From CAZJPS01 sp964548055 (lineage in GTDB: Bacteria; Patescibacteriota; Gracilibacteria; Peribacterales; Peribacteraceae), in the NCBI GenBank assembly GCA_964548055.1, contig CAZJPS010000036.1, positions 1 through 12,492 on the forward strand: DNA of 12,492 nucleotides, in the 5' to 3' direction. Below, one piece after another: positions 7,038 through 12,492 of the stretch. Position 1 is the first letter of the stretch. Every line of letters begins with the position of its first letter. The notes below the pieces were generated by a model that made no database searches, had not been told where the DNA came from, and saw only the letters and a program-made list of their open reading frames with translations. A program made the translations under genes and the position numbers.

Positions 7038-7508
7038 TTATTTTTTAGGAGGATCTGCTCTTTTCTTTTTTTGATCAGCATCAGTTTCTGTACCGCTTAA
7101 TTGAGAACTTCTGTCGGCCTCCTCCGTTTGAATAAGATCTGGATTTGCTACTTCCTTGTTTCTTTTGAATTGATGCATTATTTCGTTATTTTTAGGAAGC
7201 GCTCCAACCGCCTTCAGTTGCTCTATAGCTTCAAGAAGCGCCAAAGCATTTAGCCTTGCTTCTGATTCTTTAACCTTTTGACCTTCCCTTTCTTTTAGAG
7301 GTATCTGCAGATTATCTGGTTTTACTAATTCTGTCTTATCCTCCTCAGGCTTCTTCATTTTTTCATCATTCCCGTTCATAAGAGTTAAAACAAATGCTGC
7401 CGTAGCTACTGTCGCAGTTGATACTACAGCTGCAATCTTTGATTTTAATCCTACTGGGGAGCCTGGAATATTTGGTCCACTTGAAGACCTTTCAGAAGCA
7501 TTGTTCAT
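7038..7508 (-). CDS. Small single-pass membrane protein, function unknown
   Basis: I do not recognise this 156-aa protein. Residues 1-20 are rich in Ser, Gly, Pro and Asn. One membrane helix follows (about 25-44, Ala/Val/Thr-rich), and the rest is highly charged and probably helical to disordered, with many Lys/Glu and a basic tail (KKKRADPPKK). There are no cysteines and no catalytic motif. ATG 7508 lacks a close Shine-Dalgarno sequence. It lies 39 bases after clpP and 9 before tgt on the same strand, so it is likely in one transcript with both. The helix could be a signal anchor that leaves the charged part outside. Intact frame and operon position support a real gene. Confidence 0.7.
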   Translation of the reverse strand: MNNASERSSSGPNIPGSPVGLKSKIAAVVSTATVATAAFVLTLMNGNDEKMKKPEEDKTELVKPDNLQIPLKEREGQKVKESEARLNALALLEAIEQLKAVGALPKNNEIMHQFKRNKEVANPDLIQTEEADRSSQLSGTETDADQKKKRADPPKK

Positions 7509-7547
7509 GAAAGTAATATTTCACTTTTCCCCTTCTGCGTCAAGAAA

Positions 7548-8195
7548 CTACTTGGCCTTCGGACTCGTAATAATCTTATCAATCAGTCCGTAGGCTAGAG
7601 CTTCTTTTGCGCTCATGAATTTATCGCGCTCGGTATCCAGCTTCACTTGCTCAACTTTCTTTCCAGCATGGAGAGCAATGAGTTCATTCAGGAGATTCTT
7701 CGTGTTGATGATATGCTCTGCGTGGATGGCAATATCTGTTGCCTGACCCTCCGTACCACCGAGTGGTTGGTGGATCATGATTTCGCTGTGTGGCAGAGCA
7801 AATCTTTTTCCTTTTGCTCCTCCCATCAAAATGATGGCACCTCCGCTGGCAGCCATACCCAAACAGACGGTCGACACATCTGGTTGCACGTGTTGCATGG
7901 TGTCGTACATGGCGAGGGTGGATGTAACCTGTCCACCTGGAGAGTTCACATACAGCGTGATGTCTTTTTTTGGATCTTCTTTTTCCAGGAACAGCAACTG
8001 AGCAATGATCGAGTTTGCGATATCGTCATTAATAGGTGTGCCGAGAAAAATGATGCGTTCCTCTAAAAGGCGAGAGTAAATGTCGTACACGCGCTCACCG
8101 AACTGCGTCTTTTCGATCACGGTTGGAATCACAAAGTTCATAGGAGGAGTGCCGCGAGAAATCTGGCTGGCAATGGATTGAATATTTTGATGCAT
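7548..8195 (-). CDS. clpP: ATP-dependent Clp protease proteolytic subunit ClpP
   Basis: ClpP is the serine-protease barrel that degrades proteins unfolded by ClpX/ClpA/ClpC. The 215-aa product has the complete triad: Ser117 in GMAASGGA, His142 in MIHQPLGG and Asp191 in ERDKFMSAKEA. Other family marks are ERIIFLGTPI (46-55), LYVNSPGGQV (81-90) with the oxyanion-loop glycines, and YGLIDKII near the end. ATG 8195 gives an 18-residue N-terminal extension before Met19 (MNFVIPTVIE), which may be a propeptide or not translated. Neither start has a Shine-Dalgarno sequence; CTCCTCCT actually precedes Met19. It heads the clpP, small membrane protein, tgt cluster. No Clp ATPase gene is present here. The upstream spacer holds tandem 8-mers and a 12-bp palindrome that could be regulatory. 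Confidence 0.97.
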   Translation of the reverse strand: MHQNIQSIASQISRGTPPMNFVIPTVIEKTQFGERVYDIYSRLLEERIIFLGTPINDDIANSIIAQLLFLEKEDPKKDITLYVNSPGGQVTSTLAMYDTMQHVQPDVSTVCLGMAASGGAIILMGGAKGKRFALPHSEIMIHQPLGGTEGQATDIAIHAEHIINTKNLLNELIALHAGKKVEQVKLDTERDKFMSAKEALAYGLIDKIITSPKAK

Positions 8196-8214
8196 GAGCG
8201 GAAGGGGGGACGAT

Positions 8215-8246
8215 GTTTATTCGTTTATTCGTTGATTCGTTTATTC
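8215..8246. repeat. Tandem 8-bp repeat upstream of clpP
   Basis: Four contiguous octamers read GTTTATTC, GTTTATTC, GTTGATTC, GTTTATTC. They begin 20 bases upstream of the clpP ATG. On the clpP strand they read GAATAAAC-type units, which recall the GAATAA core of the AGAATAAT spacer repeat. They could be a slippage product or a set of protein-binding sites in the clpP leader or promoter. Four short units without spacers do not make a CRISPR. Confidence 0.8.
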
Positions 8247-8281
8247 GCATGACTTTGAATAAATGAAGAACAAAGAACGAT

Positions 8282-8293
8282 GTATGTACATAC
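8282..8293. promoter_or_regulatory. 12-bp palindrome in the clpP/miaA divergent spacer
   Basis: GTATGTACATAC is a perfect dyad lying between the divergent clpP and miaA starts. A separate small hairpin, AGTAGC-catt-GCTACT, is at 8318-8333, 24 bases before the miaA ATG. Either may act on one of the two genes; no matching regulator is known to me. Confidence 0.35.
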
Positions 8294-8357
8294 TACCTTT
8301 TTTTAACGTATTTCGGGAGTAGCCATTGCTACTGGAGTATGGTGAAATGTTCCTATC

Positions 8358-9311
8358 ATGTGTCTTTTCTCTCAAAAATTACTGGGTAATGTTAAGTCCT
8401 TTTTACAAATCTCGAAGCGTCCACTCGTCGTCATTCTAGGTCCCACAGCCTCTGGGAAAACTGCTGCTTCTATTGAATTGGCGGAAGAATTGAAGAAGGA
8501 AAGGGGAGTGGAGATTGTGAATGCGGATTCTCGTCAGCTTTATAAATATTTAGATATTGGAACCGCAAAAATTACGCAGAAAGAAATGAAATCGATACCG
8601 CATCACCTCATGGATGTACTGGATCCAAAAGAAGAAGTGACTGCTGCGTGGTATCAAGAGAAAGCGACCAAAATTATCGACGATATTCATGCGAGGAAAA
8701 ATATTCCAATGCTTGTAGGAGGTTCCATGCTCTACATCAGTGCCATTATTGATGGTCTGGAATTTCCATCATTGTCCAATCCTGAAATCCGCAAGAAATT
8801 AGAGGAAGAATATGACAGCGATGATGGCATCACGTTGCATAAACGTTTAACTGACATCGATCCTGAAACAGCGCACGGAATTCCTGTTCAAAATAAACCA
8901 TACGTAATGCGCGCGATGGAATTATTTGAAGTGAGCGGAAAGAAGCCATCGGAACTTCGCAAGAAATCTGAATCTTCCTATGACCTTTTTATTATTGGCA
9001 TTAATCGCTCTCGTGAAGACATCATGCAAAGAATTACTGAGCGGACACAAAAACTATTTGAAGCAGGATGGATAGAGGAAGTGCGTGAACTGATGAAGAG
9101 TGGATATGTGCAGAGTGATCCAGGGATGAAGAGTCATGGATATCGAGAAATTATGGATTTTCTGGAATCGCGCTCAGGCTGGGGCTCGGGATCGGAAAAG
9201 CAATTGATGGAAAAAATTGCCGCAAATGGAAGACAGTATGCAAAGAGGCAGATGACGTGGTGGAGAGGAGATGAGAGGATTTTGTGGATAGATGGAAATG
9301 ATAGGAAATAG
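8358..9311 (+). CDS. miaA: tRNA dimethylallyltransferase MiaA
   Basis: MiaA transfers dimethylallyl from DMAPP to N6 of adenosine-37 in tRNAs reading UNN codons. The 317-aa protein has the P-loop GPTASGKT (28-35), NADSRQLY (55-62, catalytic Asp57), DIGTAK (66-71), HHLMDVLDP (82-90), GGSMLY (121-126), DPETAH (168-173), the MRAMELFEVSGKKPSE stretch (184-199) and the C-terminal RQYAKRQMTWWRG (292-304). Between YREIMDFLES (262-271) and KQLMEKIAANGRQYAKRQ lies RSGWGSGS (272-279), encoded by a GC-rich repeat also found after rplU. The insert keeps the frame. ATG 8358 leaves about 20 residues before the homologous part, which is long for the family, but no later start exists. It has no good Shine-Dalgarno sequence. 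It is divergent from clpP, and the 3' gap carries strong hairpins. Confidence 0.96.
   Translation: MCLFSQKLLGNVKSFLQISKRPLVVILGPTASGKTAASIELAEELKKERGVEIVNADSRQLYKYLDIGTAKITQKEMKSIPHHLMDVLDPKEEVTAAWYQEKATKIIDDIHARKNIPMLVGGSMLYISAIIDGLEFPSLSNPEIRKKLEEEYDSDDGITLHKRLTDIDPETAHGIPVQNKPYVMRAMELFEVSGKKPSELRKKSESSYDLFIIGINRSREDIMQRITERTQKLFEAGWIEEVRELMKSGYVQSDPGMKSHGYREIMDFLESRSGWGSGSEKQLMEKIAANGRQYAKRQMTWWRGDERILWIDGNDRK
9172..9194 (+). repeat. GC-rich repeat copy inside miaA
   Basis: This 23-base copy of the repeat found at 5922-5944 (20 of 23 identical) lies in frame within miaA and encodes residues 272-279, RSGWGSGS. Its G-rich composition contrasts with the AT-rich coding sequence on both sides. 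Confidence 0.6.
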
Positions 9312-9317
9312 AGTATT

Positions 9318-9329
9318 AGAATAATGGGA
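9318..9329 (+). repeat. AGAATAATGGGA repeat after miaA
   Basis: One copy of the dispersed AT-rich unit lies 7 bases after the miaA stop. It is preceded by GAGTATT, and an inverted version of the same GAGTATTAG context occurs near 9968-9976. Confidence 0.55.
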
Positions 9330-9336
9330 CGACCTA

Positions 9337-9371
9337 GCGTGTCATGGTGAGTTCGTCGAACCATGGCACGC
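9337..9371. terminator. 12-bp GC-rich hairpin between convergent genes
   Basis: Bases 9337-9348 pair with 9360-9371 over 12 positions (GCGTG-T-CATGGT with ACCATG-G-CACGC, one G-T wobble), leaving an 11-base loop. There is no long T tract. It lies 25 bases after the miaA stop and faces the 133-aa gene on the other strand, so it may slow transcription from both sides. The core CATGGT...TCGTCGA-ACCATG resembles repeat hairpins common in spacers of many environmental bacteria (from memory). Confidence 0.55.
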
Positions 9372-9381
9372 GGGCCCTTTG

Positions 9382-9478
9382 CAACAAACAGCCTCGCGAC
9401 TCCGAAGGGACCGCATGTTGCCCGGAGCCTGTCCTGAGTCGGGTCGAAGGGACAAGCTCAGGGTGACATGCTTTGTTG
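9382..9478. repeat. Structured GC-rich repeat element (REP-like)
   Basis: Nested inverted repeats are visible. CAACAAA (9382-9388) pairs with TTTGTTG (9472-9478), and GCATG (9413-9417) pairs with CATGC (9467-9471). Inside, CCTGAG (9433-9438) pairs with CTCAGG (9457-9462). An alternative CTCCG/CGGAG stem spans 9400-9427. The inner part has the GAGTCGGGTCGAAGGGACAA / GCTCAGGGTGACA style of extragenic repeats frequent in environmental genomes. No coding potential is seen. The boundaries of the element are approximate. Confidence 0.5.
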
Positions 9479-9486
9479 GATACTAT

Positions 9487-9888
9487 TTACAGTTTCAACA
9501 CATCTCCATATTTACTCTCCACTCTATCTTTCATTTGCCATAAATGTTCAATCATTGTTTGCAATTCCGGTGAAGCATTCGGGGTTTTTTTATTTCTGTA
9601 GAACTCTTCAATTCTTCGCAGTTGATCCACTATATTCACAAGCCCCAGATCTACTTGAGCTTTGGACATATCATTGAGGGCATCATAATTTTCTTTCTTC
9701 AAAAAAGACGATGGCTCGCTCACATCTACTTCTTTTTGATCGATCATACGAATAACGAGAGCGAGAAAGTTCTTATGCTCTTGATCCATATCATCACCTG
9801 CGGGCTGACCTGCCTTTTTTTGAGCGGCCTCGGATAAGTTCTGGTGTTTACTTATTTGGGAGAGAAAATCGTCTGGCATATACTTCAT
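9487..9888 (-). CDS. Small charged, probably helical protein, function unknown
   Basis: I do not recognise this 133-aa protein. It has no membrane segment, signal peptide or cysteine. It is rich in Asp, Glu, Lys, Gln, Met and Leu, and residues about 36-100 (NFLALVIRMIDQKE and VDLGLVNIVDQLRRIEEFY) look like amphipathic helices, so a small helical domain or coiled coil is plausible. ATG 9888 has the clearest ribosome binding site of the window (AAGGAG, four bases upstream of the start). It stands alone on the minus strand, converging on miaA and divergent from recG, whose shared spacer is full of AGAATAAT repeats. Good translation signals support a real gene. Confidence 0.75.
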   Translation of the reverse strand: MKYMPDDFLSQISKHQNLSEAAQKKAGQPAGDDMDQEHKNFLALVIRMIDQKEVDVSEPSSFLKKENYDALNDMSKAQVDLGLVNIVDQLRRIEEFYRNKKTPNASPELQTMIEHLWQMKDRVESKYGDVLKL

Positions 9889-9902
9889 GATACTCCTTTA
9901 AA

Positions 9903-9999
9903 AGAATAATAGGGACTAGATTATAGAATAATGGGATAGACGCTCTAGTATCCTTAAAATTCAAACCTAATACTCTATTATTCTCATTCCTATTATTCT
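9903..9999. repeat. Cluster of direct and inverted AGAATAAT repeats
   Basis: AGAATAATAGG (9903-9913) and AGAATAATGGGATA (9925-9938) are followed by inverted copies CTATTATTCT (9975-9984) and CCTATTATTCT (9989-9999). The first and last form a perfect 11-bp inverted repeat 75 bases apart. They fill most of the 131-base gap between the divergent 133-aa gene and recG, where the promoters of both should lie. Confidence 0.7.
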
Positions 10000-10019
10000 A
10001 TTTCTGTTACTCTTTAAAG

Positions 10020-12113
10020 GTGAACCCTACTACCCCCCTCACAACCTCGCTCCTCCACACAACAAAACCTTTTATTGAGGCATTGGAAAACTTAGGGATG
10101 GTGACAGTGCACGATTTACTTTTATATCTTCCACGCTCGCATGAAGATTTGAGTGCGATGCAGACGATTGCTACTTCACCCTTACATGAAAAAGTGACAA
10201 TCCGAGGCGTGATCGACAAAATTAAATTAATAAGAACCCGAGGAGGAAAATCATTGGTATCAGCAAGATTTACTGATAGTGAGGGCGATAGCGTGGAAGT
10301 GATGTGGTTCAATCAGCCACACATTAAACGCATGATCAATGACGGGGAAGAGTTGGTACTCACCGGGAAATTAGCGGAAAGAGGAATGAAGCTGCAATTA
10401 CAGAGCCCACAATTTGAATCGGCAGAGAGAACACCTCTTCATGGAGGACGTTTAGTTCCCGTATACCCGCAGCACGACATTATCACCACAAGATGGTTAC
10501 GTGAAAAGATGCCTCTTGTTGCAGATGCCATCAATGAATTACAGGAAACTCTTCCAGAAGATATTCTTACTGATGAAAAACTTTTATCGAGATCTAAAAC
10601 CATTCGCGCACTGCATTTTCCGGAAAAAGCGGAAGATGTTGCAAAAGCCCGTGAACGGCTTTCGTTCGAAGTAATCTACAATCAACAACTTACTGCGCTT
10701 CGGAGAAAACTAGAATGGCAGGGAGTAGCGCAGGAACGATTACAAACGCCGATGGATATTGAGCTCATTCGTGCCCTATTTTCATCACTGAAGTTTATCC
10801 CTACTCAAAGCCAAAAAATCGCTATCTACGAAATTCTAAAAGACATGGAAAAACCCGTTCCGATGTCGAGATTACTAGAAGGAGATGTGGGATCTGGAAA
10901 AACCTTGGTGGCAGTAGCGGTGATGGCGAATGCGATTAGGCATGGTGGGCAGTCAGCATTAATGGTTCCAACGGAAGTTTTGGCTCGGCAACATGCAGAA
11001 GGAGTCACGCGATTACTGATTAATTTTCATGCGTATCTTGTAACTCAAAAGAAAATTCCCGAATTCCGTCTCCCTCGCGTTGCACTTCTTACAGGATCCA
11101 CTGTGCGATCGGAAGCTGATGACATCAAGAGAGCTCTGGCAGCGGGAACCATCGATATCATTATCGGAACACATGCACTCATAGAAGAAAGTGTGCAGTT
11201 TAAAGATCTGCGTCTCGTGATTGTGGATGAGCAGCATCGCTTTGGAGTGCTGCAGCGTGAGCGGCTCAGAGAGAAGGGGAGCCCTCACTTCCTTTCGATG
11301 ACAGCCACTCCTATTCCACGCACACTCGCACTCACAGCATATGGTGATCACGATTTATCTGTCCTACTCGAAAAACCCGGGCGGCGACAGCCAATTCACA
11401 CAAAAGTGGTGCCTCCAAGCGAACGGGTAACGGTAGAGCGATTTATTGATACGGAACTAGAAAAAGGACGTCAGGCGTTCGTGATTTGTCCGCTTATTCA
11501 AGAAAGTGAAGAACTGGATGAAGTGCGCAACGTAGAAAATGAACTCATACGTTTGCAGCAGGAATTCCCGCATCGCAAAATCGAGATGCTCCATGGAAAA
11601 TTAAAGCCTGCCGAGAAACAAGTGGTAATGAAAAGATTTCGCGATAAAGAATTTCATATTCTTGTGTCTACATCTGTCATTGAAGTAGGGATTGATATTC
11701 CCAATGCAACGATCATGCTGATTGAAGGAGCAGAGAGATTTGGACTCTCTCAGCTTCACCAATTGCGCGGAAGAGTGGGCCGAGGTGACGACAAAAGTTA
11801 CTGTTTTCTGTTCACTACTCAACAAACCCAAGCTTCTTCACCGCGATTAAAAGCGATGGAAGAACATGACTCCGGTTTCATGCTCGCGGAGATCGATATG
11901 AAACTCAGAGGTCCAGGCGAGCTGTACGGCCTGCGCCAAAGCGGAATCCCCGATATTCATGTGCAAGCACTCATGCAACCTGATCTTATTGCGCGGGCAA
12001 GAAAGGCGGCTGAGAAAATGCTTGGAATAGAGGCAGAAGGATCGTATGACGCGGCTTTAAAGAATCAGAAGATTCAGACGAAACAGGGGAATCAGAGGAT
12101 CACTAAGAAATAG
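10020..12113 (+). CDS. recG: ATP-dependent DNA helicase RecG
   Basis: RecG is a double-stranded DNA translocase that remodels stalled forks, R-loops and Holliday junctions. The 697-aa product (E. coli 693) has the N-terminal wedge/OB region (about 50-150; RGVIDKIKLIRTRGGKSL, MWFNQPHI). Helicase motifs follow: GDVGSGKT (288-295), GTHALI, DEQH (403-406), TATPIPRT (428-435), STSVIEVGIDIPNA, and QLHQLRGRVGRG (578-589). The TRG region ends in KLRGPGELYGLRQSG. The start is GTG 10020 with only a weak upstream AAAG. The last 17 residues (681-697, KNQKIQTKQGNQRITKK) are encoded by GAATCAGA-type repeat DNA that continues downstream in inverted form, so the tail is lineage-specific. It is a single-gene unit between two repeat-rich spacers. 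Confidence 0.97.
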   Translation: MNPTTPLTTSLLHTTKPFIEALENLGMVTVHDLLLYLPRSHEDLSAMQTIATSPLHEKVTIRGVIDKIKLIRTRGGKSLVSARFTDSEGDSVEVMWFNQPHIKRMINDGEELVLTGKLAERGMKLQLQSPQFESAERTPLHGGRLVPVYPQHDIITTRWLREKMPLVADAINELQETLPEDILTDEKLLSRSKTIRALHFPEKAEDVAKARERLSFEVIYNQQLTALRRKLEWQGVAQERLQTPMDIELIRALFSSLKFIPTQSQKIAIYEILKDMEKPVPMSRLLEGDVGSGKTLVAVAVMANAIRHGGQSALMVPTEVLARQHAEGVTRLLINFHAYLVTQKKIPEFRLPRVALLTGSTVRSEADDIKRALAAGTIDIIIGTHALIEESVQFKDLRLVIVDEQHRFGVLQRERLREKGSPHFLSMTATPIPRTLALTAYGDHDLSVLLEKPGRRQPIHTKVVPPSERVTVERFIDTELEKGRQAFVICPLIQESEELDEVRNVENELIRLQQEFPHRKIEMLHGKLKPAEKQVVMKRFRDKEFHILVSTSVIEVGIDIPNATIMLIEGAERFGLSQLHQLRGRVGRGDDKSYCFLFTTQQTQASSPRLKAMEEHDSGFMLAEIDMKLRGPGELYGLRQSGIPDIHVQALMQPDLIARARKAAEKMLGIEAEGSYDAALKNQKIQTKQGNQRITKK

Positions 12114-12166
12114 CATTGATAGCTAGATATTATCATTCCTCTGACTCTTCTGAATCCTCTGATTCC
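12062..12166. repeat. GAATCAGA-type repeats forming an inverted pair over the recG 3' end
   Basis: The 20 bases at 12062-12081 match the reverse complement of 12146-12165 at 18 of 20 positions. GGAATCAGAGGAT (12088-12100) is a perfect 13-bp inverted match to 12154-12166. The left copies lie inside the recG reading frame and the right copies lie in the spacer. The transcript could fold into a long hairpin with a loop of about 53 bases, but there is no T tract, so it is not a standard terminator. Confidence 0.65.
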
Positions 12167-12201
12167 TTCCATCAATAGAAGCTTCACGCCCGTAATCCCC
12201 A

Positions 12202-12229
12202 TTGTCAAACATCCTCTCGCTGCTACACT
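12202..12229 (+). promoter_or_regulatory. Candidate promoter for the proline-rich gene
   Basis: TTGTCA (12202-12207), a 16-base spacer and TACACT (12224-12229) lie 23 bases before the ATG at 12253. The implied leader is short (about 15-18 bases) and has no Shine-Dalgarno sequence. Confidence 0.4.
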
Positions 12230-12252
12230 ATTCTTGTCTTTACCCTTTTATC

Positions 12253-12492
12253 ATGGCCGATCCAGCCACAGGTTCACAGCCCACTCCTCCGCCTCCACCA
12301 CGTCCAGGAGATCCAATACCCACAGACGGGCTTGATCCTACACAGGTATTTGCCAGTGCTCCCACACCACCTCCATCACAGCAAGGGAGTGGGCAACAGG
12401 ATGATGGCTCTGCAGGAGGAGTACCTCAGGATTCTGGGCCACCTCCACCTCCCGTCGGCGTGGCTGCAACAAAAGAAATGGGATACGACGAT
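12253..12492 (+). CDS. Proline-rich protein, N-terminal fragment (runs off window)
   Basis: An open frame of 80 codons starts at ATG 12253 and is still open at the window edge. The product opens MADPATGSQPTPPPPPRPGD and continues with PTPPPSQQGSGQQDDG and SGPPPPPVGVA. It is dominated by Pro, Gly, Gln, Asp and Ser and is therefore intrinsically disordered. There is no signal peptide or membrane helix in the visible part. Such segments often are flexible N-terminal linkers ahead of a membrane or enzymatic domain, which would lie beyond the edge. The reading frame is stop-free through biased sequence and has a plausible promoter, so I think it is real, but no function can be assigned. Confidence 0.7.
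   Translation, partial: MADPATGSQPTPPPPPRPGDPIPTDGLDPTQVFASAPTPPPSQQGSGQQDDGSAGGVPQDSGPPPPPVGVAATKEMGYDD

Noticed and set aside
7647..8066. Plus-strand 139-codon ORF opposite clpP
   Set aside because: It lies wholly antisense to clpP, whose catalytic triad and motifs prove the minus-strand frame.
8215..8246. Possible CRISPR array
   Set aside because: The units are 8 bases, contiguous and without spacers, and no cas gene is present.
9337..9478. A small RNA gene or riboswitch in the miaA downstream gap
   Set aside because: The nested palindromes fit an extragenic repeat better. No promoter is visible and no known riboswitch core is recognisable.

Overview
This window looks like a compact bacterial chromosome segment. 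It has short intergenic gaps, standard stop usage (TGA ends copA), and housekeeping genes mixed with small lineage-specific genes. Many genes have weak or no Shine-Dalgarno sequences, and several starts are GTG. The short unannotatable proteins and the low-complexity repeats in nearly every spacer suggest a Candidate Phyla Radiation/Patescibacteria genome, possibly Peregrinibacteria-like. That placement is inference from style, with no marker-gene tree behind it.

Layout, left to right. A tRNA-Gln(UUG) with encoded CCA opens the window. Next comes a minus-strand cluster, read right to left: a multi-pass membrane protein of unknown function (2858-1842), msrA (1823-1335) and a tail-anchored RMD1/DUF155-like protein (1246-275). 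Diverging from it across a 0.26-0.33 kb spacer (depending on the copA start) is a complete Cu(I)-type P1B ATPase (copA, plus strand). It is followed by rplU (L21) with its own promoter candidate. rplU converges on a second minus-strand cluster: clpP, then a small single-pass membrane protein, then tgt. miaA diverges from clpP and converges on a 133-aa unknown gene, and the gap between those two holds strong GC-rich hairpins. recG follows on the plus strand. A proline-rich ORF runs off the right edge.

Functional themes. tgt and miaA both modify tRNA anticodon loops (positions 34 and 37). clpP is proteolysis, recG is fork/recombination repair, and msrA is methionine-oxidation repair. copA, the membrane protein and msrA may form a metal/oxidative-stress neighbourhood; this is inferred from position only.

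Most notable observations. (1) The tRNA-guanine transglycosylase keeps its catalytic Asp residues, but all four classical zinc ligands (Cys, Cys, Cys, His) are replaced in frame by Ser, Ser, Ser, Gln. (2) The unknown membrane protein next to copA carries a duplicated D-x3-H...E-x3-[ST]-P-x-H motif, so it is a candidate metal or cofactor binder. (3) Short dispersed repeats fill the spacers, and two kinds also lie inside genes: one encodes a Gly/Ser/Trp insert in MiaA and another encodes the RecG C-terminal tail. I see no CRISPR array, transposase, phage gene or recognisable defence system.
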